A stretch of DNA of 64,000 nucleotides from Pseudomonas alkylphenolica. Lineage in GTDB: Bacteria > Pseudomonadota > Gammaproteobacteria > Pseudomonadales > Pseudomonadaceae. The position numbers were made by a program, and so were the translations under genes. Below the pieces are notes generated by a model. The model made no database searches, was not told the DNA's origin, and saw nothing but the letters and a program-made list of their open reading frames with translations. The stretch is taken from the NCBI RefSeq assembly GCF_016009175.1, contig NZ_JADUCM010000021.1, forward strand, positions 31,863-95,862. The letters are read 5' to 3'. Below, piece after piece: positions 44,234 through 51,897 of the stretch. The stretch's first letter is position 1; each line of letters begins with the position of its first letter.

Positions 44234-45268
44234 ATGAATATGCAATTCACCGTCGACCCTGTTGAGAACCACCTGGCCAATGGCCTCAAAGACCTCTGGT
44301 TTCCGGTCCTGCCGTCGGATCTGCTCGGCGAAAAGCCGGTGTCGGTGCGACGCCTGGGCTACAAGATCGCCCTGTGGCGCGATAACGATGGCAGCGTGCA
44401 TGCCCTCGAAGACCACTGCCCGCACCGTGGCGCCCCGCTGTCGCAGGGCCCGGTGCTGGGTGACCGCCTGCAGTGCCCGTACCATGGCGTCGAAGTGCGC
44501 TGCGACGGCACCGTGACCAAAGTGCCCGGCAGCCCCGGCTGTAAACTCGAAGGCAGCCGCCCGACGCGCATGTTCCACACCCGTGAGGCGGCCGGTGCGA
44601 TCTTCCTTTTCAACGCCACCGACCCGCACCTGGACACGCCGCCCGAACTGGTGCTGCCCGAGCAGCTGACCTCACCCGAGTGGAGCAGCTTCCTCTGCTA
44701 CACCGAGTGGAAAGGCGACTACCGCTACGTGCTCGACAACGTCATGGACCCGATGCACGGCACCTACCTGCACAAGATGTCGCACTCGATGAGCGAAGGC
44801 GAAGCCACCGCCAAATTCGTCACCCGCGACACCGACCAGGGTTTCTTCTTCGAGAAAGAGGGCCAGCGCGGGGTCAACTTCGACTGGACCGAATTCCTCG
44901 ACAACGGCTGCCACTGGCTGCGCCTGGAAATCCCTTATCCAAAAACCGGCGGCCCGGGTGGCAACTTCACCATCATCGGCAGTTACACACCCAGCAGCCG
45001 CAGCCTCTCCGCCGTGTTCCACTGGCGCGCCCGGCCATTGACTGGCTGGCAGCGCGACACCTGGCGTTTCCTCTACAAGAACCGTCTGGAAGCACGCCAC
45101 TGGGCCGTACTGGAACAGGACCGGGTGTTGCTTGAGTTCATGGAGGCCGACGCCAACCAGCGCGAAAACCTGTACCAGCATGACCTTGGTGTAGTGCGCC
45201 TGCGCCGCTACCTCAAGGGCAAGGCCAAGGAGCAGCTCGCGCTGATCGAAGCGAAGCAGCTGTCATGA
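44234..45268 (+). CDS. Rieske non-heme iron oxygenase, alpha subunit
   Basis: 344 aa, single-chain class IA oxygenase (vanillate demethylase / phthalate dioxygenase-like length). The Rieske ligands are C62-x-H64 and C81-x2-H84 (CPHRGAPLS, CPYHG). The mononuclear iron motif D172-x2-H175-x4-H180 is in NVMDPMHGTYLHK. It adds O2 to, or demethylates, an aromatic acid, taking electrons from the reductase at 45703. No beta subunit gene is present, consistent with this class. CGGAGG lies before ATG 44234. Confidence 0.92.
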   Translation: MNMQFTVDPVENHLANGLKDLWFPVLPSDLLGEKPVSVRRLGYKIALWRDNDGSVHALEDHCPHRGAPLSQGPVLGDRLQCPYHGVEVRCDGTVTKVPGSPGCKLEGSRPTRMFHTREAAGAIFLFNATDPHLDTPPELVLPEQLTSPEWSSFLCYTEWKGDYRYVLDNVMDPMHGTYLHKMSHSMSEGEATAKFVTRDTDQGFFFEKEGQRGVNFDWTEFLDNGCHWLRLEIPYPKTGGPGGNFTIIGSYTPSSRSLSAVFHWRARPLTGWQRDTWRFLYKNRLEARHWAVLEQDRVLLEFMEADANQRENLYQHDLGVVRLRRYLKGKAKEQLALIEAKQLS

Positions 45269-45702
45269 GCCAGGCCGTGCAGCGTATTCAGGCACAGGCG
45301 GTACCCGAACTGGCCACGGCCAGCTGGTCCAACGCCCTGCTGCTCGGCAACGAACTGGTGATGTCCGGCATGACCGGGCATCCCGCCACACGTCAGGCGG
45401 CCGAAGCCGGCACCCCGCTCGGCGCCTATGAACAGACCCTGGTGGTACTGAACAAGGCGCTGGCGCTGGTCGAAGCGGCAGGCGGCCATATCGGCAATAT
45501 CTACCGACTGACGGTGTACCTGACCCGCATTGCCGACAAGGACGAAGTCGGCCGAGCCCGTCGCGACTTCTTCGAAAGCCTGGCCTGCTACCCCACCTCC
45601 ACCCTGGTTGAAGTGAGCGCTCTGGTGTTCCCGGAACTGGTGGTGGAAATCGAAGCCTGCGCCCGGCTCGACATAGACATGCGCACTGCGCCAACGAGGT
45701 GA
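45265..45702 (+). CDS. RidA-family protein (enamine/imine deaminase-like)
   Basis: 145 aa RidA/YjgF fold: ATASWSNALLLGNELVMSGMTG at the start, IGNIYRLTVYLTRIADK in the middle and PTSTLVEVSALVFPELVVEIEACA at the end. The RidA-type arginine position is occupied by a valine-rich VEVSAL rather than the usual R-x-x-VEV, so it may belong to a divergent subgroup. In aminophenol pathways 2-aminomuconate deaminase is a member of this fold, which makes nitrogen removal a plausible role. Its ATGA overlaps the Rieske stop. Confidence 0.82.
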   Translation: MSQAVQRIQAQAVPELATASWSNALLLGNELVMSGMTGHPATRQAAEAGTPLGAYEQTLVVLNKALALVEAAGGHIGNIYRLTVYLTRIADKDEVGRARRDFFESLACYPTSTLVEVSALVFPELVVEIEACARLDIDMRTAPTR

Positions 45703-46665
45703 ATGATGTCCAACTCCTCTACCATCACGGCGCTGGTACACACCCTGCGCCACGAAGCCGAAGGCATTATCAGCGTCGAATTGCGCCCCTGGGGTGACAC
45801 TGTGTTCGCGCCGTTCGAAGCCGGTTCACACATTGATCTGCACCTGCCCAACGGCCTGGTGCGCAGCTACTCGTTGCTCAATTCGCCAAGCGATCGTGGC
45901 CGTTATGTGGTCGGTATTCTGCGCGACCGCAACAGCCGCGGCGGCTCGGCGTTCGTCCATGAGCAGTTGCGCGTCGGTTCGCAATTGACCCTCTCGCAAC
46001 CACGCAACAACTTTGCCCTCGACCCGCACGCCAGCCATAACGTGCTGGTCGCCGGCGGCATCGGCATCACACCGATCTACTGCATGTTCCGCCAGTTGCT
46101 GGCCCTGGGTAAGTCCGCCGAACTGATCTACTGCGCCCGTTCGCGCAAGGAAGCGGCCCTGCTCGAACAGCTCGGCGGCCTCGACGCCAAGGTGGTCTAC
46201 CACTTCAACGACGAGAAAGGCAGCGTGCCGGACCTGGCCCGTTACCTCGCCGACCAGCCGCGTGATACCCACTTCTACTGCTGTGGCCCGACGCCGATGC
46301 TCGATGCCTTCGAAAGCACCTGCGAAAGCCTCGGCTATCCCCATGCGCACATCGAACGCTTTACCGCTGCCGAGTTGCCGCCATCGGAAGATGCCCAGGA
46401 CAGCTACAGCGTCGAGCTGAAAAAAACCGGCAAGACGCTGAACATCGAACCGGGACTGAACCTGCTCGACGTACTGCTCGACGCCGGATGCGACATCGAA
46501 TACAGCTGTCGTGAAGGCGTGTGCGGCTCTTGCGAAACCCGCGTGATCGATGGCGACATTGACCACCGCGACGGTGTGTTGACCAAGGCTGAACGGGCAG
46601 CGAACAAATCGATGATGGTCTGTGTGTCCGGCTGCAAGAGCCGGCGCCTGGTGCTTGATCTGTAA
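45703..46665 (+). CDS. FMN/2Fe-2S oxygenase reductase (phthalate dioxygenase reductase-like)
   Basis: 320 aa, domain order FMN - NAD - ferredoxin. The flavin motif RSYSLLN is at 54-60, the NAD motif GGIGITP at 118-124 and the CGP at 194-196. The plant-type 2Fe-2S cysteines are C269, C274, C277 and C307. It passes electrons from NADH to the Rieske oxygenase encoded 0.4 kb upstream. ATG 45703 follows the RidA stop directly; ATG 45706 is an equal alternative. A strong terminator follows and ends the operon. Confidence 0.93.
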   Translation: MMSNSSTITALVHTLRHEAEGIISVELRPWGDTVFAPFEAGSHIDLHLPNGLVRSYSLLNSPSDRGRYVVGILRDRNSRGGSAFVHEQLRVGSQLTLSQPRNNFALDPHASHNVLVAGGIGITPIYCMFRQLLALGKSAELIYCARSRKEAALLEQLGGLDAKVVYHFNDEKGSVPDLARYLADQPRDTHFYCCGPTPMLDAFESTCESLGYPHAHIERFTAAELPPSEDAQDSYSVELKKTGKTLNIEPGLNLLDVLLDAGCDIEYSCREGVCGSCETRVIDGDIDHRDGVLTKAERAANKSMMVCVSGCKSRRLVLDL

Positions 46666-46694
46666 CTGTTTTATCCGCATTGCACGCGCAATTG

Positions 46695-46719
46695 ACCGGC
46701 ACCCTGTGTGCCGGTTTTT
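46695..46719 (+). terminator. Intrinsic terminator of the catabolic operon
   Basis: ACCGGCAC, loop CCTGT, GTGCCGGT followed by TTTT: 8-base perfect stem with U-tract, 29 bases after the reductase stop. It separates the operon from the porin, which therefore needs its own promoter. Confidence 0.92.
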
Positions 46720-46846
46720 ATTGCCTGGTTATTCACTCATAAAACACGTCACGCGCCATTAACGTACCTTGTGCAATTAAACCGCACTGCAATTGCACAC
46801 GCCTGTTACTTAACCCCCTGACCGTTTCACCCACGGCACAACTTTA

Positions 46847-46863
46847 CTTGTTTCAAATATAAA
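46847..46863 (+). promoter_or_regulatory. Upstream element shared with operon promoter
   Basis: CTTGTTTCAAATATAAA matches 30880-30896 in 16 of 17 positions. TTGTTCTATATGGG, partly the reverse of the CCATATAGAA at 30867-30876, follows within 20 bases. It lies 48 bases before the -24 candidate. Confidence 0.6.
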
Positions 46864-46910
46864 TAATTGTTCTATATGGGATTTTTATAACTTCCGTGCA
46901 AACTTTCGCA

Positions 46911-46927
46911 CTGGCACAGTTCCTGCT
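46911..46927 (+). promoter_or_regulatory. Candidate sigma-54 promoter of the porin gene
   Basis: CTGGCACAGTTCCTGCT fits the -24/-12 consensus (TGGCAC, then GC at the 10-base spacing) with two mismatches. It lies 167 bases before the porin start codon, giving a long leader that contains the shared CACCTATAAAACA element. Confidence 0.6.
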
Positions 46928-46962
46928 CTTACCTAATCGGCTTCAACCATTGAACAACGAAC

Positions 46963-46975
46963 CACCTATAAAACA
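46963..46975 (+). promoter_or_regulatory. Shared 13-base element CACCTATAAAACA
   Basis: Identical to 31004-31016 in the operon leader. It is 119 bases before the porin ATG. The repetition at two promoters of one locus suggests a common regulator-binding site. Confidence 0.55.
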
Positions 46976-47093
46976 ATAAACGTCCACTCCCTTTAGCCGC
47001 GTGCGTGCCATTGCTGATTCCTCGTTAACGCCTTGTTCCAGGCGGCGGACAGCTGTTGCCCACAGAAATGGCTCAACCTTGCGGGGCAATGAT

Positions 47094-48323
47094 ATGAACA
47101 AGTACGTGGTAAGTCTGGGCCTGATCCTTGGTAGTTGCGTAAGCTTCGCTTCCGAACCTGGCCCGGCCGCCCCCGATCAGCCGCCAGCGGTAAAAAAGCC
47201 GTTCCCCCATATCGCCTGGCGCAGCGATGATGGCCAAAGCTCGCTGGATATCGGCGGCGCCTTGCGGGTGAACTACCGGGATGAACATTGGGACACCACC
47301 GAAAACAACGGGCGCTTTCTGTTCGACACCTTTCGCATCGATGTCCAGGCCACCCACAAGCAACTGTTCAGCGATGTCGGCTACTGGTTCCAGGACGACG
47401 GCAAGCGCTCCATCGACCGCGGTTATGTCGGCTACCGCTTCAGCCCCAATGCCAACCTGCAGCTGGGCGCACCGTTCAAACCCTTCGGCCTTGAACCTTA
47501 CCCGCAGTTTGGCTGGAGCTACCACATCCCGTTTTTCATGGGCTATGGCGTCAGCGCCGGCACGGGCCTGAAGTACAGCTACAAGGACAAGGACTGGGAC
47601 CTGCAACTGGGTTACTTCCCGCGCATGTTGCCCAGCGGCATTCGCTACTCGCCGGAAGTCGGCCGCTATGCCGACCTGGACGACAACGCGGTTGCCTTTA
47701 CCCAGTCGCGTCAGGACAACGAAAAGCGTAACCAGGTCAACGCGCGGGTCGCCCGGACGTTTACCGGCGATGGCTGGAAAACCGAAATTGGCGCGTCGCT
47801 GGCCGCAGCCGAACTCTACAACGCCACCACCCGCGATGACGGCGACTACTGGGCAGGCGGTGTGCACGCCATCGTCAATGCCGGGCCGTGGACGGTGACC
47901 AGCCAGGCCATTCGCTACGAGTTCGACCCGAAGAACCCCGACGGCGTCAGCAACGACTCGGTACTGATGGGCGGCAACGGCCTGACCCCGGCGTTCCTGA
48001 TCGCCTCCAAGGCGACGATTGGCTCGCTCAACCTCGGCTACGACATCTTCACCCCCAGCCTGGGACAACTGAAGAAGGTCAAGCTGTACACCGACTACAG
48101 CCGAATGATGAAAGACAAGAGCGGCTGGGACGACTCGCAGATGTTCACCGTCGGCGCGCAGTTCCTCGCCATGCCGATCATGGCCTGGGTCGACTTTACC
48201 TGGGCGAAGAACGCCAACCCCTTCGGTGGCGCCGAAAACGGTACCGGCTGGACCAGTACCAGTTCCGTCGGCAGCAACGACTGGTACTACCGCACCAATA
48301 TCAACATCGGCTATTACTTCTGA
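47094..48323 (+). CDS. Outer-membrane porin (OprO/OprP family)
   Basis: 409 aa. A signal peptide (KYVVSLGLILGSCVSFA) is followed by a mature protein rich in alternating beta strands, ending INIGYYF with a terminal aromatic residue as in outer-membrane barrels. LDIGGALRVNYRDEHW and the later KLYTDYSRM match the phosphate-selective porin O/P family, many members of which carry other anions or aromatic acids. Located after the catabolic operon and sharing its promoter elements, it probably admits the same substrate. The start is ATG 47094; the longer frame lacks a signal peptide. Confidence 0.87.
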   Translation: MNKYVVSLGLILGSCVSFASEPGPAAPDQPPAVKKPFPHIAWRSDDGQSSLDIGGALRVNYRDEHWDTTENNGRFLFDTFRIDVQATHKQLFSDVGYWFQDDGKRSIDRGYVGYRFSPNANLQLGAPFKPFGLEPYPQFGWSYHIPFFMGYGVSAGTGLKYSYKDKDWDLQLGYFPRMLPSGIRYSPEVGRYADLDDNAVAFTQSRQDNEKRNQVNARVARTFTGDGWKTEIGASLAAAELYNATTRDDGDYWAGGVHAIVNAGPWTVTSQAIRYEFDPKNPDGVSNDSVLMGGNGLTPAFLIASKATIGSLNLGYDIFTPSLGQLKKVKLYTDYSRMMKDKSGWDDSQMFTVGAQFLAMPIMAWVDFTWAKNANPFGGAENGTGWTSTSSVGSNDWYYRTNINIGYYF

Positions 48324-48328
48324 AACAA

Positions 48329-48354
48329 CGCCGCCCGGCTACGGCTGGGCGGCG
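48329..48354. terminator. Hairpin between convergent porin and EamA genes
   Basis: CGCCGCCC and GGGCGGCG arms around a 10-base loop, directly after the porin stop and 8 bases from the EamA stop. Probably a bidirectional terminator. Confidence 0.75.
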
Positions 48355-48361
48355 ATGCAAC

Positions 48362-49252
48362 CTAGTCGGCCTGAAGCTGTGCCGCGGGTTGTGCTGGTTT
48401 GCGGAACACGAACAGCAGCCCGATCACGATCAGGCCCATGCCCAGCAGGCTAAGCGCCGCCAAACGGTTACCGAAGATCAGGTAGTCCATGACCGCCGTC
48501 ACCGCCGGCACCAGGTAGAACAGGCTCGTGACGTTGACCAGGTTGCCACGGGCGATCAGCCGATACAGCAGCAATGTCGCCAGCAGCGAAACCACCAATC
48601 CCATCCACAGCAAGGCGCCGATAAAGCTGCCGGTCAGCTCGACGTGCAGCGGTTGCAATGGCGCGAACAGCGCACACATCAACAACCCGGCGATGTACTG
48701 CAACGGCAAGGTGCCCATGGGATTGCTGGTGATGCGCTTTTGCATGATCGAGCCAAAGGTCATGCTGGCCAGCGCCAACAGGGCAAAGAGCATCCCCGTC
48801 AGGGAAACCCCGCCCAGGTTGATGCTTTGGTACACCACCATGATCAACCCGCTCAACCCCAGCCCCAGGCCGAACAGCCGGCTCCAGGAGCGCTGACGCT
48901 CCATCACCATCACGGTGAGGATGGGTTGCACGCCCATGACCGTGGCCATGACACCGGGGGTGACCTGGGTGTTCAGCGCCAGCAGGTAGAAGATCTGATA
49001 GGCGCCGAGCAGCACACAGCCGGTGGCCAGCGCCTGCAGCACCCCCGCCCGCCCGCGCGGCCAGCGCAGCTTGAGCAATGGCGCAAGCAGCAACAGGCCG
49101 CCCAGCGCCAGGGCCGAGCGCAGCAGCAGGAATGCAAAGGGACTGGCGTGGGCAAGCCCCAGCTTGGAGACGATCGCCCCGCTACTCCAGAGCAGGACGA
49201 ACAGGCTGGTGGTGGCCGCCGAGGCCACGGATTCTTTCGAGAGAGCAAACAT
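48362..49252 (-). CDS. EamA-family DMT exporter preceded by valine-rich leader
   Basis: 296 aa with ten hydrophobic segments in two EamA repeats (SLFVLLWSSGAIVSKLGLAH at the start; the second repeat begins near LGLGLSGLIMVVY). I start at ATG 49252, with AGGTGG 6 bases before it; the longer frame adds 20 polar residues. The 270 bases upstream encode a valine-rich leader peptide and alternative hairpins, so expression probably responds to charged valyl-tRNA (or to slow translation). This suggests export of branched-chain amino acids or related compounds, an inference from the leader and not from the protein. Confidence 0.88.
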   Translation of the reverse strand: MFALSKESVASAATTSLFVLLWSSGAIVSKLGLAHASPFAFLLLRSALALGGLLLLAPLLKLRWPRGRAGVLQALATGCVLLGAYQIFYLLALNTQVTPGVMATVMGVQPILTVMVMERQRSWSRLFGLGLGLSGLIMVVYQSINLGGVSLTGMLFALLALASMTFGSIMQKRITSNPMGTLPLQYIAGLLMCALFAPLQPLHVELTGSFIGALLWMGLVVSLLATLLLYRLIARGNLVNVTSLFYLVPAVTAVMDYLIFGNRLAALSLLGMGLIVIGLLFVFRKPAQPAAQLQAD

Positions 49253-49286
49253 GAGTGCCACCTGTAATTCGGGCAGATAAGCCGAA

Positions 49287-49356
49287 CGGTGCTGCCTGCT
49301 GGAGGCAGCCAACCGTATTCAGTAGGGTGCAGGTATGACGGGACGCAGCGGTTGGC
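49287..49356 (-). promoter_or_regulatory. Alternative hairpins of a probable attenuator
   Basis: On the minus strand, segment A (49349-49356, GCCAACCG) can pair with B (49308-49315, CGGTTGGC). Alternatively B takes part in a hairpin 49287-49315, whose main stem GCTGCCT/AGGCAGC is extended by CGGT/ACCG with a two-base bulge. The two structures exclude each other. A lies a few bases after the leader stop codon. No U-tract follows, so control could be Rho-dependent or translational. Confidence 0.5.
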
Positions 49357-49359
49357 CGC

Positions 49360-49521
49360 TTAGCCCAGCACTACCACGCCTGGTGGTGCGACAACGCACA
49401 CAACCACGCTACTGACAGGTGGTGGGTAGTGACTGATCATGGCCGGCTGCTGAGACCCACGCACGACTACCACCGCGTCGGGCGCGGTAGCGAATACAGT
49501 GCTGAGTGGGGAAGCTGGCAT
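49360..49521 (-). CDS. Valine-rich leader peptide, 53 aa (IvbL-like)
   Basis: ORF from ATG 49521 to TAA at 49360, 108 bases before the EamA start. 14 of 53 residues are valine, in runs at 17-20 (VVVVR), 39-44 (VVVCVV) and 49-51 (VVV), plus PPP at 33-35 and PP at 46-47. The segment ATAPDAVVVVRG resembles the E. coli ilvB leader (TAPSAAVVVVR). Valine codon runs are what an attenuation leader needs. The ribosome site is weak (GAAGA). A short restart at ATG 49440 is possible. It could also be a coincidence of GTG/GTC-rich DNA, but with the hairpins that is less likely. Confidence 0.6.
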   Translation of the reverse strand: MPASPLSTVFATAPDAVVVVRGSQQPAMISHYPPPVSSVVVCVVAPPGVVVLG

Positions 49522-49594
49522 GAGCAGGTCTTCGGTGAGGTGAACTGGGGCTGACTATAGCCAGCCCGGCTGGCCGTTTCAAGTAACAGATCGC

Positions 49595-49684
49595 CTGTAG
49601 GCGCGAAGCTTGCTCGCGAAGAACAATGACGCATCACCGACGCACCATAGTGTCTGCTTCGCGGGCAAGCCTCGCTCCTGCGGC
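49595..49684. repeat. REP-type inverted pair before lpxO
   Basis: GTAGGCGCGAAGCTTGCTCGCGAA (left half) and the imperfect reverse complement ending GCGGGCAAGCCTCGCTCCTGCGG, separated by about 37 bases. Typical Pseudomonas REP doublet after the lpxO stop codon. Confidence 0.75.
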
Positions 49685-49692
49685 CTGAAACC

Positions 49693-50628
49693 TCAGAACA
49701 ACCAGTGGTACAGCAGGTAGGCAACCAGCACTGCCAGCACCGGGCGCAGTACCCGATAAGCCTTTGGGTTGGCCCGCTTGAACTGTTTGACCCGGCTGCT
49801 GATCACATTGCTGAAACGCTTGCTCCAGGCATAGGCCTGGTTGATCCCGCCGACACGCTCGTCGTCGGTGTTCTGCGGTGCGGTTGCACGGCCGAGGAAT
49901 GCGCTGACGCTGCGGTTGATGCGGGTCATCAGCGAGCTGGTGAGCGGACGCTCGACATCGCAGAACAAAATCACCCGCGTGGTCTCGGTCTCGTTCTTCA
50001 CCCAGTGCACATAGGTTTCGTCGAACATCACGTCTTCACCGTCGCGCCAGGCATATACCTGACCGTCGACGTAGATGCGGCAGTCGTCGGAATTGGGTGT
50101 CGACAGCCCCAGGTGGTAACGCAGGGAACCGGCAAACGGATCGCGGTGCGGGTTGAGGTGACTGCCACCGGGCAACAAGGCAAACATCGCACCTTTCACG
50201 TTGGGAATGCTGTTGACCAGTTCGACGGTCTTGGGGCAAAGCACCTCAGCCGAAGGCAAGGGTTTGTCGTACCACTTCAGGTAGAAACGCTTCCAGCCCT
50301 TCTTGAAGAACGAACCGAAACCGGCGTCGTTGTCTTTCTCGGCAGCGCGGATGTACCCCTCGTCGAACAGGTGCATGGCCTCTTCACGGATGGCTTGCCA
50401 GTTGTCTTTGAGCACATCGAGTTCGGGAAAGCGCGTGCGGTCCAGGTAGGGCTTGGACGGCACCCCGGAGAACAGGTACATCAGCGCGTTATACGGCGCA
50501 AACAACGCCGAATGGTTAACGAACTGACGCAACATTGGCAAACGTGCCTTGCCGCGCAGGTGCACATACAGCGTGCTGCCGAAAAACAGCAACAAAACAC
50601 CTGCCTTGGCGACAAAGGAAAAGGTCAT
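49693..50628 (-). CDS. lpxO: Lipid A hydroxylase LpxO (aspartyl/asparaginyl beta-hydroxylase family)
   Basis: 311 aa Fe(II)/2-oxoglutarate oxygenase that 2-hydroxylates secondary acyl chains of lipid A. N-terminal membrane anchor VLLLFFGSTLYV and a C-terminal hydrophobic segment VLAVLVAYLLYHWLF. The iron ligands are in NPHRDPFAGS (H-x-D) and YVHWVKNET. The start is ATG 50628, with AAGGAG 6 bases upstream; the longer frame lacks the anchor position. Pseudomonads often carry two LpxO copies with different acyl-chain preference. Confidence 0.9.
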   Translation of the reverse strand: MTFSFVAKAGVLLLFFGSTLYVHLRGKARLPMLRQFVNHSALFAPYNALMYLFSGVPSKPYLDRTRFPELDVLKDNWQAIREEAMHLFDEGYIRAAEKDNDAGFGSFFKKGWKRFYLKWYDKPLPSAEVLCPKTVELVNSIPNVKGAMFALLPGGSHLNPHRDPFAGSLRYHLGLSTPNSDDCRIYVDGQVYAWRDGEDVMFDETYVHWVKNETETTRVILFCDVERPLTSSLMTRINRSVSAFLGRATAPQNTDDERVGGINQAYAWSKRFSNVISSRVKQFKRANPKAYRVLRPVLAVLVAYLLYHWLF

Positions 50629-50790
50629 GCAACACTCCTTGGAATTTCGATCTGGCCATCGCTGCCGGATTAATCGGGCATCATAAACCCATCCGGCCCC
50701 GGTAAAAACTACCGGGGCCAGCATTCTGTCTTAAGGATTGTGCAACAAAGCCCGGCGCTGATTATTGCCCTTGATCAGCCCCAGGGCGCT

Positions 50791-51765
50791 TTACTGCTGG
50801 TTCTCCTGCTCAGTGAACAGGTCGCTGAAGAGCATGCTCGACAGGTAGCGCTCACCGGAGTCAGGCAGGATCACCACGATGGTCTTGCCCTGCATTTCCG
50901 GCTTTTCAGCCAGACGCACGGCTGCCGCCATGGCCGCACCACAGGAAATCCCGCAAAGAATCCCCTCCTCCTGCATCAGGCGCAGGGCCATGGCCTTGGA
51001 CTCTTCGTCGCTGACCCGCTCGACCTGGTCGACCAGCGACAGGTCGAGGTTTTTCGGGACAAAACCTGCACCGATACCCTGGATTTTGTGCGGGCTCGGT
51101 TTGATTTCCTCACCGGCCAGGGCCTGGGTAATGACTGGCGAAACGCTCGGCTCGACCGCCACCGAGAGGATCGCCTTGCCCTGGGTCTGCTTGATGTAGC
51201 GCGATACTCCGGTGATGGTGCCGCCGGTGCCGACGCCAGCCACCAGCACATCGACGGCACCGTCGGTGTCGTTCCAGATTTCCGGCCCGGTGGTCTTTTC
51301 ATGAATCGCCGGGTTGGCCGGGTTATCGAACTGGGCCGGCATGAAGTACTTGGCCGGGTCGCTGGCGACAATTTCACCGGCTTTTTCGATGGCACCTTTC
51401 ATGCCCTTGGCCGGCTCGGTCAGCACCAGCTCGGCACCCAGGGCCTTGAGGACCTTACGGCGTTCGATGCTCATCGAGGCCGGCATGGTCAGTTGCAGCT
51501 TGTAACCGCGGGCCGCCGCAACAAACGCCAGACCAATACCGGTGTTGCCCGACGTAGGCTCGACGATGGTCATGCCCGGCTTGAGTTTGCCGCTGCTTTC
51601 AGCGTCCCAGATCATGTTGGCACCAATCCGGCATTTGACCGAGTAACCCGGGTTACGCCCTTCGATCTTGGCCAGGATGGTCACACCGCGTGGGGCGATG
51701 CGGTTGATCTGGACCAGCGGCGTGTTGCCGATGGAGTGCGCGTTGTCAGCAAAGATACGGCTCAT
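50791..51765 (-). CDS. cysK: Cysteine synthase A
   Basis: O-acetylserine sulfhydrylase, makes cysteine from O-acetylserine and sulfide. 324 aa. PLP lysine in NPGYSVKCRIG, EPTSGNTGIGLAF substrate loop, GVGTGGTITG phosphate loop and KIQGIGAGFVP, which favours CysK over CysM. The start is ATG 51765 followed by SRIFADNAHSIGNTP; the longer frame adds 28 residues without homology. A single-gene unit. Confidence 0.95.
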   Translation of the reverse strand: MSRIFADNAHSIGNTPLVQINRIAPRGVTILAKIEGRNPGYSVKCRIGANMIWDAESSGKLKPGMTIVEPTSGNTGIGLAFVAAARGYKLQLTMPASMSIERRKVLKALGAELVLTEPAKGMKGAIEKAGEIVASDPAKYFMPAQFDNPANPAIHEKTTGPEIWNDTDGAVDVLVAGVGTGGTITGVSRYIKQTQGKAILSVAVEPSVSPVITQALAGEEIKPSPHKIQGIGAGFVPKNLDLSLVDQVERVSDEESKAMALRLMQEEGILCGISCGAAMAAAVRLAEKPEMQGKTIVVILPDSGERYLSSMLFSDLFTEQENQQ

Positions 51766-51897
51766 GACAGGGGTCCTTTTGGCACCGGTGCGGAAAACTT
51801 CAAGGGTAAGCCCGACGCACCGATGCGTCCACATGCAGCGAACCCACACCCGCTACCGGGGTCAACCGATCTATAGCCACTTGCACAGGTTTCGCCG

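Noticed and set aside
47888..49267. 459-codon plus-strand ORF running from the porin into the EamA gene
   Set aside because: Out of frame with the porin and antisense to a clear membrane protein; Gln/His-rich shadow.
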